In this document: positions 46,565 through 59,060 of the stretch, piece after piece
How positions within the stretch are numbered: the stretch's first letter is position 1
Layout of the letters: each line of letters begins with the position of its first letter
Assembly (NCBI RefSeq): GCF_018283675.1
Contig: NZ_JAGVRK010000001.1
Location: forward strand, 124,001-188,000
Length of the DNA: 64,000 nucleotides
Direction: 5' to 3'
DNA from: Metabacillus flavus
GTDB taxonomy: Bacteria > Bacillota > Bacilli > Bacillales > Bacillaceae
Notes under the pieces: model-generated
What the model saw: the letters and a program-made list of their open reading frames with translations, nothing else
Told to the model about the DNA's origin: nothing
The model's database searches: none
Made by a program: the position numbers and the translations under genes

Positions 46565-47191
46565 ATGAAAAGCAGGGATTGGGTTCGGTTTTTCTTTTCC
46601 AGCTTGCTCGTCGGTGCGATTGCAGCGATTGCTTCAGGCTTTATATTGAACTGGGATCAGCAGGCAGGATCGTTTCAGGAATTCCAGATCGATGAAATTC
46701 TCGCATCGTTCATTTGGTTCATTGGGGTAGGGCTGATGTTCAGCATTATCAGTCAAATGGGCTTTTTTGCATACTTGACGCTGCACCGGTTTGGTATGGG
46801 GATTTTCGGTTCCGTATGGAATGCGGTTCAGCTTGTATTAATTGCATTTGTCCTATTTGATTTGGTTTATTTCCGTTATCAATTCTTCGGAGACTCAGGT
46901 TCTCTCCTTCCGTATATATGGCCGGCTGCCGGGTTTTTCGCTGTATGCCTGGTTATTGCTTACTTTAAGCAAAAGGATACAAATAAAGCAGCATTCATTC
47001 CAGCCCTGTTTTTTATGTTTGTAGGAACCGCAGTCGAGTGGTTTCCTGCCTTAAGAGAGAACGATCAAAACTGGCTCTACTTCATGCTCGTTTCCCTAGT
47101 ATGCTGCAATGCCTATCAGCTTATTATGCTTCCGCGGTTCAGCGGTTCATCGCAGAAAAAGATGGGACAGCGTAAAGCAGCTGAAGGATAA
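46565..47191 (+). CDS. kbaA: KinB signalling pathway activator KbaA
   Basis: A 208-residue membrane protein with about six hydrophobic helices (for example FFFSSLLVGAIAAIASGFIL and FIWFIGVGLMFSIISQMGFF). In B. subtilis KbaA is required for KinB to feed phosphate into the sporulation phosphorelay. SRDWVRFFF at the start and QLIMLPRF near the end are typical. GGGGGAAG precedes the ATG. Confidence 0.9.
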   Translation: MKSRDWVRFFFSSLLVGAIAAIASGFILNWDQQAGSFQEFQIDEILASFIWFIGVGLMFSIISQMGFFAYLTLHRFGMGIFGSVWNAVQLVLIAFVLFDLVYFRYQFFGDSGSLLPYIWPAAGFFAVCLVIAYFKQKDTNKAAFIPALFFMFVGTAVEWFPALRENDQNWLYFMLVSLVCCNAYQLIMLPRFSGSSQKKMGQRKAAEG

Positions 47192-47230
47192 AAAAGGTCT
47201 GACTCCGATAACCGGGGTCAGACCTTTTTT
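47190..47230. terminator. Bidirectional terminator between kbaA and the oxidoreductase
   Basis: GGTCTGACTCC (47196-47206) pairs with GGGGTCAGACC (47214-47224), flanked by A-runs on the left and T-runs on the right, so it works on both strands. Confidence 0.92.
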
Positions 47231-48431
47231 AACGGTCTAATTTGACAAGCTCCGCGTCTTCATTGGGTTTGTTCAGGATTAAATCCTTTAAAATATGGGA
47301 ACCGAGCATACTGTAAACCGTTCCGTTTCCTCCATATCCGAGCAAATAATACTGACGTTTTTTATGCGGATGCCTCCCTATAAAAGGAAGGTTATCAAGC
47401 GATTCGCCGAAGCTTGCTCCCCATGCATAGGCAATTTTCAGAGGGAGCTCAGGAAATAGCTTCCTTAATTCATGAAGGAGCCGGTTTGCCCGGTTCGCAA
47501 TCCATTCCTCGCTTTGAGGGGCTTCAGCTTTGTCTTCATCTAAACCTCCTGCAATAATTCTGTTATCAGCCGTTGTGCGAAGATACAGATAAGGGCGTTT
47601 CGTTTCCCAAATCATAGCTTTGTCCTCCCAGGAAGATAAATCTTCAATGGGTTCTGTTGCAATGGCATAGGAGCGGTTAATATCAGCACCAATTTTTTCA
47701 TCAATAGGAGGGGAGTCATATCCTGTAGCAAAAATAACGTGAGATGCAGATAAGGTTCCTTTTGAGGTATGAAGTGTTACGTGATCCTCATGCTCTTCAA
47801 CCTCAATTGATTCGGTGCGTTCGAACAAATGGACATTTTTCTGCTCCGCGTACTCCAATATTCCGTGGATGAAACGGTACGGGTTCACTTCAGCATCTTC
47901 ATATGTAATAAGAGCGGCGTGTTTTTTGAAAGGCATGTGCGCCGCCACTTCTTCCTCCGTCCAATAATCAACGGGAAATCCATGCTTTGCTAAAGCTTCA
48001 TATTCTTTTCGCAGTTTCGGTACATCCTCTTTAGAGCTTGCATAACAAATGCTTTTCCGCCGAATCAAGTCTGGATCCCTTGGCAGGGTTTTAGAGACTT
48101 TATCTAGCTGGTCCACCGCATTCCGGCAAAGCTTATAAAATTGAACCGCTTTTTGCTCTCCGATTTGATCAATTAGTTCATGAAGCATAATATCATTTGA
48201 AAATTGAAGCAGGCCGGTATTGGCTGAAGAACTTCCTGCAGCCATCTCTCTCTTATCCACTATGGCAATATGCAATCCTTCTTGTACCAAGGTATAGGCG
48301 GCTAAAGCACCTGACATTCCTCCCCCGACAATTACCACATCATAATGCTGATCCAAGTCTCTTTTTCCTCTTATCCTTTTATCGGGATTTAATGTTGTCG
48401 GCCAAAAAAGGTTTCCATTATGCAAGTCCAT
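47229..48431 (-). CDS. FAD-dependent oxidoreductase, DAO family
   Basis: A 400-residue flavoenzyme. The dinucleotide-binding motif VVIVGGGMSGALAAYTL is at about residues 32-48, followed by VDKREMAAGSSSANTGLLQ, and the C-terminal FAD site LGYGGNGTVYSMLGS. The substrate is not evident; the DAO superfamily oxidises amines or amino acids. An AGGAGG lies 9 nt before its start on the minus strand. Its neighbour pdaB is in the same direction, but a terminator lies between them. Confidence 0.85.
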   Translation of the reverse strand: MDLHNGNLFWPTTLNPDKRIRGKRDLDQHYDVVIVGGGMSGALAAYTLVQEGLHIAIVDKREMAAGSSSANTGLLQFSNDIMLHELIDQIGEQKAVQFYKLCRNAVDQLDKVSKTLPRDPDLIRRKSICYASSKEDVPKLRKEYEALAKHGFPVDYWTEEEVAAHMPFKKHAALITYEDAEVNPYRFIHGILEYAEQKNVHLFERTESIEVEEHEDHVTLHTSKGTLSASHVIFATGYDSPPIDEKIGADINRSYAIATEPIEDLSSWEDKAMIWETKRPYLYLRTTADNRIIAGGLDEDKAEAPQSEEWIANRANRLLHELRKLFPELPLKIAYAWGASFGESLDNLPFIGRHPHKKRQYYLLGYGGNGTVYSMLGSHILKDLILNKPNEDAELVKLDR

Positions 48432-48519
48432 AAACTTAGTCCTCCTGAAATCATATTACGTTTGTACTAGTTTTACCCTGTGAATATAGAATATTAAACA
48501 GGAAGTATGCTTCAGTTGA

Positions 48520-48557
48520 AAAATAAAAACCCGCAGCGGGAGAATTCCTCTGTCGGG
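48520..48557 (-). terminator. Intrinsic terminator after pdaB (minus strand)
   Basis: On the minus strand CCCGACAG pairs with CTGCGGG (one bulged A) and is followed by TTTTTATTTTTC. It separates pdaB from the oxidoreductase gene. Confidence 0.7.
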
Positions 48558-48566
48558 CAGGTGTGG

Positions 48567-49331
48567 TTATTTCACTTCTTTTGATTTGGATTCCGTATTG
48601 CTGACCAGTTCATTTACAGTCACATTTTCCAGACCTTTGCTTTTTAAGTCTCTGATGATCATTGGAATTGCGTCCTTCGTTTGTTTCGCTGAGTCTGAAG
48701 CGTGCAGCAGAATGATGTCTCCTCCGCCGGTTTGAGATGTAGCATTCTGGGCAATTTTCTGCACTCCCGGGTTCGTCCAGTCGTTCGTATCGATACTGTA
48801 ATGCACAACAGAAAGTCCGTACCTATCCGCAATATCTATTACTTGCTTGTTGAAATTTCCTGTAGGAGGCCGCAAGTACTGGATCTTTTTGATATTGAGC
48901 TGTTCGAACGTTTTTTGAGCGAGCATGAGGTCCCTTTTAATTTCTTCCGGTTTTAAGGAGGTGTAATTTTTATAGGCATATCCCATGCTGCCGATTTGGT
49001 GGCCATCCTTGACTATTCTTTTAACGATGGCCGGATGCCGTTCAGCCCAGGATGCAGATACAAAGAAGGTGGCGTTGGATACTTTATTTCTCTTAAGTGT
49101 ATCAAGGATCGGTACAGCCTTTTCGTCGCCCCAGCTGATATCAAAGGTAAGGGCGACTTTATTTCCTTTGGATTCTCCTTTGTAAATAGCCTTCGGTCCG
49201 GAAATAGCAGAAAATACGGGGTATTGAACCACATTCTCTACATATAAAATGCCTGCTGTAAATAGAGCTGCAATCGCTACGATAAATGTTTGCTTTATTT
49301 TCTTGCCCTGTATGATGTAGATCCGATTCAT
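48567..49331 (-). CDS. pdaB: Polysaccharide deacetylase PdaB, sporulation specific
   Basis: A 254-residue NodB-type carbohydrate esterase 4 protein with an N-terminal membrane anchor ([17 protein letters not shown]). Motifs: [10 protein letters not shown] (motif 1), a degenerate motif 2 ([11 protein letters not shown], where many CE4 enzymes have H-T-x3-H), RPPTGNF (motif 3) and DIILLHASD (motif 5). In B. subtilis it keeps spores stable late in sporulation. A GGAGG precedes the ATG. Confidence 0.93.
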   Translation of the reverse strand: MNRIYIIQGKKIKQTFIVAIAALFTAGILYVENVVQYPVFSAISGPKAIYKGESKGNKVALTFDISWGDEKAVPILDTLKRNKVSNATFFVSASWAERHPAIVKRIVKDGHQIGSMGYAYKNYTSLKPEEIKRDLMLAQKTFEQLNIKKIQYLRPPTGNFNKQVIDIADRYGLSVVHYSIDTNDWTNPGVQKIAQNATSQTGGGDIILLHASDSAKQTKDAIPMIIRDLKSKGLENVTVNELVSNTESKSKEVK

Positions 49332-49395
49332 TATCAGGATGCCTCCTTGTCCTAGATGGTTCTTGTCTTATAGGTATGCAGAGGAGGAGACATCC

Positions 49396-49524
49396 ATGAA
49401 TCGAAACAAATATTTAGGGGAAGATAATTCAATTGCAGTAAAAATTAAAAAGAGTATTGACCCGGTTTCCGAATACATGGTATATTTATTTGCGTCGCTG
49501 TTAACAACGACTAAATATGTTTAA
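49396..49524 (+). CDS. Small hypothetical protein, 42 residues
   Basis: An ATG with the strong ribosome site GAGGAGGAG (49381-49389) opens 42 codons: MNRNKYLGEDNSIAVKIKK, then SIDPVSEYMVYLFASLLTTT. The C-terminal half could be a short amphipathic or membrane helix. It is divergent from pdaB and ends 20 nt before the rrn promoter. I do not recognise a family; coding is inferred from the ribosome site only. Confidence 0.45.
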   Translation: MNRNKYLGEDNSIAVKIKKSIDPVSEYMVYLFASLLTTTKYV

Positions 49525-49544
49525 AAAAACATTTAAAGAAGTTG

Positions 49545-49573
49545 TTGACTGAGATGGAACATCATGTTATATT
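49545..49573 (+). promoter_or_regulatory. rRNA operon promoter
   Basis: TTGACT (49545-49550), 17-nt spacer, TATATT (49568-49573). A leader hairpin CCGCT (49581-49585) / AGCGG (49592-49596) and a boxA-like TGATCTTTGAAAAC (49604-49617) follow, as in Bacillus rrn leaders. The region upstream, 49525-49544, is AT-rich. Confidence 0.85.
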
Positions 49574-49612
49574 ATTAAAGCCGCTAAACGAAGCGGGAAA
49601 AAATGATCTTTG

Positions 49613-49634
49613 AAAACTAAACAAATCGAAGTGC
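49613..49634 (+). other. 16S precursor processing stem, 5' arm
   Basis: This arm pairs with 51262-51284 (GCACTTCGA, one bulged C, TTTGTTTAGTTTT), about 22 pairs, bringing the two ends of 16S together for RNase III-type processing. Confidence 0.8.
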
Positions 49635-49676
49635 CAACGTTAATTCAAGAGCAACAAACAAGAGCTAGTCAAACTA

Positions 49677-51222
<1,546 letters not shown>

Positions 51223-51321
51223 AAGAATTATCAGCACCCATGCGGTGCACAATTAACGGACGCACTTCGACTTTGTTTAGTTTTGAGAGATCATTCTCTC
51301 TTTTTGATACCTTGTTCTTTG

Positions 51322-51380
51322 AAAACTAGATAACGATATGAATGTCAAACATTCACACGAGTAAGCAAGTAACCTTACGA
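51322..51380 (+). other. 16S-23S spacer with boxA-like site and 23S processing stem arm
   Basis: The 247-nt spacer (51219-51465) has no tRNA gene. It holds TGTTCTTTGAAAACTA (51313-51328, boxA-like). The arm AAAACTAGATAACGAT (51322-51337) is perfectly complementary to 54425-54440. Further complementary blocks are 51356-51364 with 54411-54419, and CCTTAC with GTAAGG. Together they form the long stem cut during 23S maturation; MrnC, encoded at 2.9 kb, trims the final ends. Confidence 0.8.
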
Positions 51381-51465
51381 TTTTCTTCTGCGCTTGCGTA
51401 TGAAGAGAACATCAAGTCTGAAAACATCTGTTTTCAGCTCTAACGAAGATAACTTCCGTTATCAG

Positions 51466-54392
<2,927 letters not shown>

Positions 54393-54465
54393 TATTCAAG
54401 TAAGGCTGCTTTACTCGTGCAGCAATCGTTATCTAGTTTTGAAAGAGCAATCTTTCAACAAAATA

Positions 54466-54581
<116 letters not shown>

Positions 54582-54589
54582 TATATTGT

Positions 54590-54664
54590 TCCGCAGTAGC
54601 TCAGTGGTAGAGCTATCGGCTGTTAACCGATCGGTCGCAGGTTCGAGTCCTGCCTGCGGAGCCA
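54590..54664 (+). tRNA. tRNA-Asn (GTT)
   Basis: Cloverleaf with acceptor TCCGCAG/CTGCGGA, anticodon loop CTGTTAA and T-arm GGTTCGAGTC; the CCA end is encoded. It is the first of ten tRNA genes in the operon. Confidence 0.97.
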
Positions 54665-54665
54665 T

Positions 54666-54738
54666 GCTTCCATAGCTCAGTAGGTAGAGTGCTTCCATGG
54701 TAAGGAAGAGGTCACCGGTTCGAGCCCGGTTGGAAGCT
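54666..54738 (+). tRNA. tRNA-Thr (GGT)
   Basis: Acceptor GCTTCCA/TGGAAGC, anticodon stem CTTCC/GGAAG with loop ATGGTAA. No CCA is encoded after the discriminator T, so it must be added by nucleotidyltransferase. Confidence 0.95.
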
Positions 54739-54753
54739 TACTAAAAAGTATAT

Positions 54754-54828
54754 GGCCCGTTGGTCAAGCGGTTAAGACACCGCCCTTTCACGGCGGTAAC
54801 ACGGGTTCGAATCCCGTACGGGTCACCA
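54754..54828 (+). tRNA. tRNA-Glu (TTC)
   Basis: Acceptor GGCCCGT/ACGGGTC, anticodon loop CTTTCAC, encoded CCA. Substrate of the GltX at the left edge. Confidence 0.96.
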
Positions 54829-54907
54829 TTTACATATGGACAAGCTACCAGGCTTAAAAGAGCGAAGCTCACCGGAAGCCGAAGCAGCGATTATTGCCGT
54901 CCAGTGT

Positions 54908-55033
54908 AAGAGGGTTGGGAGGAGCAAGTAGTGCTAGGAGTCGAAGGAGCGACCACCGGAGCGCACATAAGTGCGTGAGGATGGAAGCTAGTGAAGACGA
55001 CAGCGCAATACGCCGCTCATCACAAGCCGAAAC
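54908..55033 (+). repeat. 126-bp direct repeat, copy 1, inside the tRNA array
   Basis: It starts AAGAGGGTTGGGAGGAGCAA and ends CACAAGCCGAAAC. Copy 2 begins 147 nt later and differs at about five positions. Possible hairpins: GTG..GTCG/CGAC CAC, CGCAC-ATAA-GTGCG, and GTGA..AGCG/CGCT..TCAC. It is richer in GC than the other tRNA spacers. No reading frame looks coding. The 79 nt before it (54829-54907) share a few similar words (GAGCGA, CACCGGA) but no clear third copy. Function unknown. Confidence 0.85.
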
Positions 55034-55054
55034 CTAACCAAACAAAGTAAATGC

Positions 55055-55180
55055 AAGAGGGTTGGGAGGAGCAAGTAGTGCTAGGAGTCGAAGGAGCGAC
55101 CACCGGAGCGCACATAAGTGCGTGAGGATGGGAGTGAGTGAAGACGACAGCGCAGTACGCCGCTCATCACAAGCCAAAAC
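55055..55180 (+). repeat. 126-bp direct repeat, copy 2, inside the tRNA array
   Basis: It has the same sequence as copy 1 apart from about five substitutions, mostly around GGATGGGAGTGAGTG. It ends 4 nt before tRNA-Val. A 21-nt unique linker (55034-55054) separates the copies. With no terminator between 5S and here, both copies should be transcribed in the rrn-tRNA precursor. Confidence 0.85.
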
Positions 55181-55184
55181 TATT

Positions 55185-55260
55185 GGAGGATTAGCTCAGC
55201 TGGGAGAGCATCTGCCTTACAAGCAGAGGGTCGGCGGTTCGATCCCGTCATCCTCCACCA
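55185..55260 (+). tRNA. tRNA-Val (TAC)
   Basis: Acceptor GGAGGAT/ATCCTCC, anticodon loop CTTACAA, encoded CCA. Confidence 0.96.
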
Positions 55261-55288
55261 TTTATTTTATCGATAGATTTATATATAT

Positions 55289-55361
<73 letters not shown>

Positions 55362-55378
55362 CTGTCTTTTCTTATTGT

Positions 55379-55462
55379 GGAGGGGTAGCGAAGTGGCTAA
55401 ACGCGGCGGACTGTAAATCCGCTCCTTAGGGTTCGGCAGTTCGAATCTGCCCCCCTCCACCA
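55379..55462 (+). tRNA. tRNA-Tyr (GTA)
   Basis: 84 nt with a long variable arm, acceptor GGAGGGG/CCCCTCC, anticodon loop CTGTAAA, encoded CCA. Confidence 0.96.
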
Positions 55463-55543
55463 TTTATCTGTATCATGATGTTTAAAACTGAATGGTTTGG
55501 ACATGTTAATATAGTACGAATTTGAAATAGGATTTTACATCAT

Positions 55544-55618
55544 TGGGCTATAGCCAAGCGGTAAGGCAACGGACTTTGACTCCGTCATGCGTTGGTTCGA
55601 ATCCAGCTAGCCCAGCCA
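55544..55618 (+). tRNA. tRNA-Gln (TTG)
   Basis: Acceptor TGGGCTA/TAGCCCA, anticodon loop CTTTGAC, encoded CCA. Weak U1-A pair at the acceptor end is typical for tRNA-Gln. Confidence 0.96.
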
Positions 55619-55621
55619 TCC

Positions 55622-55697
55622 GAGCCATTAGCTCAGTCGGTAGAGCATCTGACTTTTAATCAGAGGGTCGAAGGTTCGAGTCCTTCATGGCTCACCA
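55622..55697 (+). tRNA. tRNA-Lys (TTT)
   Basis: Acceptor GAGCCAT/ATGGCTC, anticodon loop CTTTTAA, encoded CCA; only 3 nt after tRNA-Gln. Confidence 0.96.
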
Positions 55698-55712
55698 TTT
55701 ACATTTTAATAT

Positions 55713-55794
55713 GCGGGTGTGGCGGAATTGGCAGACGCACTAGACTTAGGATCTAGCGCCTTATGGCGTGGGGGTTCGACTCCCTTCACCCGCA
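55713..55794 (+). tRNA. tRNA-Leu (TAG)
   Basis: Class II tRNA with long variable arm, acceptor GCGGGTG/CACCCGC, anticodon loop CTTAGGA, no encoded CCA. Confidence 0.95.
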
Positions 55795-55817
55795 TCTTAC
55801 TATTATTTTAACATCCA

Positions 55818-55893
55818 GGGGCCTTAGCTCAGCTGGGAGAGCGCCTGCCTTGCACGCAGGAGGTCAGCGGTTCGATCCCGCTAGGCTCCACCA
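55818..55893 (+). tRNA. tRNA-Ala (TGC)
   Basis: Acceptor GGGGCCT/AGGCTCC, anticodon loop CTTGCAC, encoded CCA. Last gene of the array. Confidence 0.96.
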
Positions 55894-55915
55894 TTTTCAT
55901 TTAACTGCTTATTGT

Positions 55916-55941
55916 CTTTCACATGGTGTAAGGCTTTTTTT
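55916..55941 (+). terminator. Terminator of the rrn-tRNA operon
   Basis: CTTTCAC (55916-55922) pairs with GTGTAAG (55926-55932) with one T-T mismatch; seven T follow at 55935-55941. Confidence 0.7.
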
Positions 55942-56002
55942 GTGCATTCATTTTCCTTGTTCTGTAAGAATTTTCTGTATTTTTATACATAATTTTGTCG
56001 AG

Positions 56003-56032
56003 TTGAGTCATAGGCCTTCTTCTATGTAAAAT
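56003..56032 (+). promoter_or_regulatory. Possible promoter of rocF
   Basis: TTGAGT (56003-56008), 18-nt spacer, TAAAAT (56027-56032). No -24/-12 SigL promoter is seen, unlike B. subtilis roc operons. Confidence 0.4.
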
Positions 56033-56062
56033 AGGAGAATAGAGAGTAGAGGAGGAAGACAG

Positions 56063-56968
56063 ATGGCTGCGGAAAAAATCAATATCATTGGGGTACCGAT
56101 GGATTTGGGACAAACAAGACGAGGAGTGGACATGGGCCCAAGTGCCATCCGGTATGCAGGCGTTGTAGAACGGCTGGAAAATCTCCATTTCACGATTGAA
56201 GACAGCGGAGATATAAAAATCGGCAAAAGGGAAAAAGCTATGGAAGAACCTTTATATAATTTGAAAAATTTGAAAGCGGTATCAGAAGCCAGTGAACTGC
56301 TGGCATCCAAGGTAGACGAAGTGATTAAAACCGGGGCTTTTCCTTTAGTACTAGGCGGAGATCACAGTATCGCGATTGGGACTCTTGCCGGACTGGCGAA
56401 AAATTATAAAAATCTCGGTGTTATCTGGTATGACGCACACGGGGACTTAAATACAGCGGATACTTCGCCTTCAGGAAACATTCATGGCATGCCTCTTGCG
56501 GCAAGTCTGGGAATAGGCGATGAATCTTTAACAGGCATTGCCGGGTTTTCTCCAAAGATTAAGCCTGAGAATGTGGTGATCATCGGTGCCCGTTCCCTTG
56601 ATGAAGGGGAAAGGGAACTGATCAAAGAAAAGGGAATCCGCGTTTACACCATGCATGAGGTCGACCGTCTTGGAATGACCCGTATTATGGAAGAAACCAT
56701 TGAATATCTGAAAGACCGGACGGACGGCGTCCATTTGTCGCTGGACCTTGATGGGCTGGATCCGCATGACGCACCGGGTGTAGGAACACCTGTAATTGGC
56801 GGGATCAGCTATCGTGAAAGTCATTTAGCTATGGAAATGCTGGCTGAATCTGAAATGATAACGTCTGCTGAATTTGTAGAAGTTAACCCGATTCTGGATG
56901 AGAGAAACAAGACAGCATCTGTTGCTGTAGCCTTAATGGGGTCCCTGTTTGGAGAAAAGCTTTTATGA
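56063..56968 (+). CDS. rocF: Arginase
   Basis: A 301-residue binuclear manganese enzyme that splits arginine into ornithine and urea. Metal-binding motifs are complete: LGGDHSIAIG, WYDAHGDLNT and SLDLDGLDPHDAPG. It starts MAAEKINIIGVPMDLGQTRR; AGAGGAGGAAG precedes the ATG. It is a single-gene unit here: the tRNA terminator lies before it and a strong terminator after it. No other roc gene is in the window. Confidence 0.95.
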   Translation: MAAEKINIIGVPMDLGQTRRGVDMGPSAIRYAGVVERLENLHFTIEDSGDIKIGKREKAMEEPLYNLKNLKAVSEASELLASKVDEVIKTGAFPLVLGGDHSIAIGTLAGLAKNYKNLGVIWYDAHGDLNTADTSPSGNIHGMPLAASLGIGDESLTGIAGFSPKIKPENVVIIGARSLDEGERELIKEKGIRVYTMHEVDRLGMTRIMEETIEYLKDRTDGVHLSLDLDGLDPHDAPGVGTPVIGGISYRESHLAMEMLAESEMITSAEFVEVNPILDERNKTASVAVALMGSLFGEKLL

Positions 56969-56973
56969 CGATT

Positions 56974-57005
56974 ATGCCCGCTTGATTCAATCAAGCGGGC
57001 ATTTT
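56974..57005. terminator. Terminator between convergent rocF and the phosphatase gene
   Basis: ATGCCCGCTTGA (56974-56985) pairs perfectly with TCAAGCGGGCAT (56991-57002), loop TTCAA, followed by TTTT on the plus strand. Confidence 0.88.
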
Positions 57006-57012
57006 GTGTCCT

Positions 57013-57564
57013 TCACATTGGATGCTCCCATACTCTTTTGATATCAGGAATGGAGCCTTCAAATTCCAATAAGTATAGATCAGGATTTGAGAGAGCTTTC
57101 CACTGCTCAAAACCGTAAGATTCATCGTAATGATTCAGAATCAAGGAAATCAGGTTTCCATGAGAGACGATGGCTGCTGTCTGATAAGAGCTATCCAGAA
57201 AAGACTGAATCACCTCTAATCCTCTTGAGGCTGCAGCCATACTTGATTCACCGCCTTCAAAGACAAGCGTTTTATCCTCAAAAGTTTGAGAAAGTTTGTC
57301 TATCCAATCCTGCAGGTTTTTTATAGAGAGAATTCTCTCAGCGAGTCTTTGATCCAGTATGACGTCCAAATTGCATGCCCGCGAAATCGGGAGGACAGAA
57401 TCTATTGCCCGCTTAAACGGACTTGAGTAGATCACATCAATGCTTTTGCCGGCTAAAAACGCAGCCAAGGAAGCTGCCTGTGCTCTTCCTTCCTGTGTTA
57501 ATGGAGCTTCTAAATCCTGTCCGCTTGCTTTACAATGACGTATTAAATAGATCTTTTTTTTCAT
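57013..57564 (-). CDS. Histidine phosphatase family protein
   Basis: A 183-residue phosphoglycerate-mutase-like phosphatase. The catalytic histidine is in IYLIRHCKASG (the family usually has RHG or RHA), the second in AAIVSHGNLISL, with YSSPFKRAIDS and LAERIL between them. The substrate cannot be told. On the minus strand AGGGGGAAAG lies just before the ATG at 57564; a longer start adds 16 residues before the fold. It is divergent from sigW. Confidence 0.85.
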   Translation of the reverse strand: MKKKIYLIRHCKASGQDLEAPLTQEGRAQAASLAAFLAGKSIDVIYSSPFKRAIDSVLPISRACNLDVILDQRLAERILSIKNLQDWIDKLSQTFEDKTLVFEGGESSMAAASRGLEVIQSFLDSSYQTAAIVSHGNLISLILNHYDESYGFEQWKALSNPDLYLLEFEGSIPDIKRVWEHPM

Positions 57565-57688
57565 GCTTTCCCCCTGTATATTATTATCCTCGCGATCTTC
57601 CAACTTTTCCAACTTATTTCCCCGAATATGTGTAACTTACCATCTACATATTGGAAAAAATTTGTTAAACTGATTTTATGTGAAAAAA

Positions 57689-57714
57689 TGAAACCTTTTG
57701 GTCTTTAGAACGTA
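57689..57714 (+). promoter_or_regulatory. SigW autoregulatory promoter
   Basis: TGAAAC (57689-57694), 16-nt spacer, CGTA (57711-57714): exact ECF SigW boxes, 38 nt before the sigW ATG. SigW would drive its own operon. Confidence 0.92.
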
Positions 57715-57751
57715 TTCCTACAGACCCGTGAAAGAGAAGAGGGTAATATAG

Positions 57752-58315
57752 ATGGAGACTATGGTAAAGAAAAGGATAAGAGAGGTTATAAAAGGAGATC
57801 AAAATGCTTTTGCAGAAATTGTTGATCTCTATAAAGATAAGATCTATCAATTGTGCTACAGAATGCTTGGAAATGCCCACGAGGCTGAAGATATAGCTCA
57901 GGAAGCATTTATAAGGGCATATGTAAACATTCACCGATATGATCTGGACAAAAAGTTTTCCACTTGGCTCTACCGGATTGCCACGAATCTTTCCATCGAC
58001 CGCATACGCAAGAAGAAGCCTGATTATTATTTAGATGCAGAAATAGCAGGGACAGAGGGGCTAACTATGTATTCACAGGTTGCTGCAGACATTGCCCTTC
58101 CTGAAGAAGAAGTGGAGACGCTTGAGCTGCAGGAAACGATTCAAAAGGAAATTTTAAAGCTTCCGGATAAGTATCGCAGTGTAATCGTGCTTAAGTATAT
58201 CGACGAGCTTTCCATTATTGAAATCAGCGAAATATTGGAGATTCCGAATGGCACGGTTAAAACCAGGATACACAGAGGAAGGGAAGCACTCAGAAAACAG
58301 CTGAGGCATTTATAA
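57752..58315 (+). CDS. sigW: ECF RNA polymerase sigma factor SigW
   Basis: A 187-residue extracytoplasmic-function sigma factor for envelope stress and antimicrobial-peptide resistance. Region 2: YRMLGNAHEAEDIAQEAFIR and WLYRIATNLSIDRIRKKKPD; region 4: LPDKYRSVIVLKYIDELSII plus EIPNGTVKTRIHRGREALRK. It is autoregulated from the promoter upstream and held inactive by RsiW, encoded 17 nt downstream. Confidence 0.97.
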   Translation: METMVKKRIREVIKGDQNAFAEIVDLYKDKIYQLCYRMLGNAHEAEDIAQEAFIRAYVNIHRYDLDKKFSTWLYRIATNLSIDRIRKKKPDYYLDAEIAGTEGLTMYSQVAADIALPEEEVETLELQETIQKEILKLPDKYRSVIVLKYIDELSIIEISEILEIPNGTVKTRIHRGREALRKQLRHL

Positions 58316-58332
58316 AGTGGGGTGTAATAAAA

Positions 58333-58944
58333 ATGGCATGTGCTGAACATATTGTGTCATTGATGCATAAATATCTCGATCACGAGACGAATCACCAGGA
58401 AGAAACAGAATTAAGAGGGCATCTAAAGGAATGTGAAGCGTGTAAAGTTCACTTTCAGGAGCTCAAAAAAACGATTGCGCTTGTACAAAGCACATCGCAT
58501 GTTGCCGTTTCGGATGATTTTACGGCACGGGTTATGGCCGATCTGCCGAAGGAAAAAAGACGAATTGGCGCTGGCAGATGGTTTAAGGCACATCCGCTGT
58601 TAATGGCGGCCTCTTTATTTGTTATCATGATGAGCGGAAGTCTTGTATCGGCATGGTCAAGTGATCATCAATTCAGCGTAACGAAAAATCCTAAACTTAT
58701 TGTTCAAAATAACACGGTCACTGTACCTGAGGGAGAAGTAGTAGAGGGCGATATAACGGTCCGAAACGGAACGCTTCAAGTTGACGGTAAGGTAAACGGA
58801 AATGTAACGGTCATTAACGGGGAAGAATACACCGCGGCGGCAGGCGAAGTGACTGGGGATATCAGTGAAGTCAACGAGCTGTTTGACTGGCTCTGGTATA
58901 AAATGAAATCCTTCGGCAGCGAAGTGGTCGATGTGTTTCAATAG
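58333..58944 (+). CDS. rsiW: Anti-sigma-W factor RsiW
   Basis: A 203-residue single-pass membrane protein. The N-terminal zinc anti-sigma domain has the HxxxCxxC motif in HLKECEACK (about residues 29-37) and binds SigW. A transmembrane helix follows (LLMAASLFVIMMSGSLVSAW, about 88-108), then an extracellular domain with VPEGEVVEGDITVRNGTL. Known biology: PrsW and RasP cleave it on stress and release SigW. A weak GGGGTG precedes the ATG. Confidence 0.95.
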   Translation: MACAEHIVSLMHKYLDHETNHQEETELRGHLKECEACKVHFQELKKTIALVQSTSHVAVSDDFTARVMADLPKEKRRIGAGRWFKAHPLLMAASLFVIMMSGSLVSAWSSDHQFSVTKNPKLIVQNNTVTVPEGEVVEGDITVRNGTLQVDGKVNGNVTVINGEEYTAAAGEVTGDISEVNELFDWLWYKMKSFGSEVVDVFQ

Positions 58945-59006
58945 GTGGCAGGAGTTTTTTTCCCAATCCTTCAATAGAAGGGGATAAAATCAGATATACT
59001 AATGCA

Positions 59007-59034
59007 AAGGTCATCTTTTAGGGTGGCCTTTTGG
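59007..59034 (+). terminator. Intrinsic terminator after rsiW
   Basis: AAGGTCATC (59007-59015) pairs with GGTGGCCTT (59022-59030) with G-U pairs, then TTTTGGTTTCTTT. Confidence 0.7.
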
Positions 59035-59060
59035 TTTCTTTATTTACTAAAAAAATTTTG

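Noticed and set aside
54841-54907. A third copy of the tRNA-array repeat
   Set aside because: Only scattered words match (GAGCGA, CACCGGA); no alignment over a useful length.
54829-55184. CRISPR array as explanation of the repeated sequence
   Set aside because: Only two long units with one short linker, no short regular repeats or spacers and no cas genes in the window.
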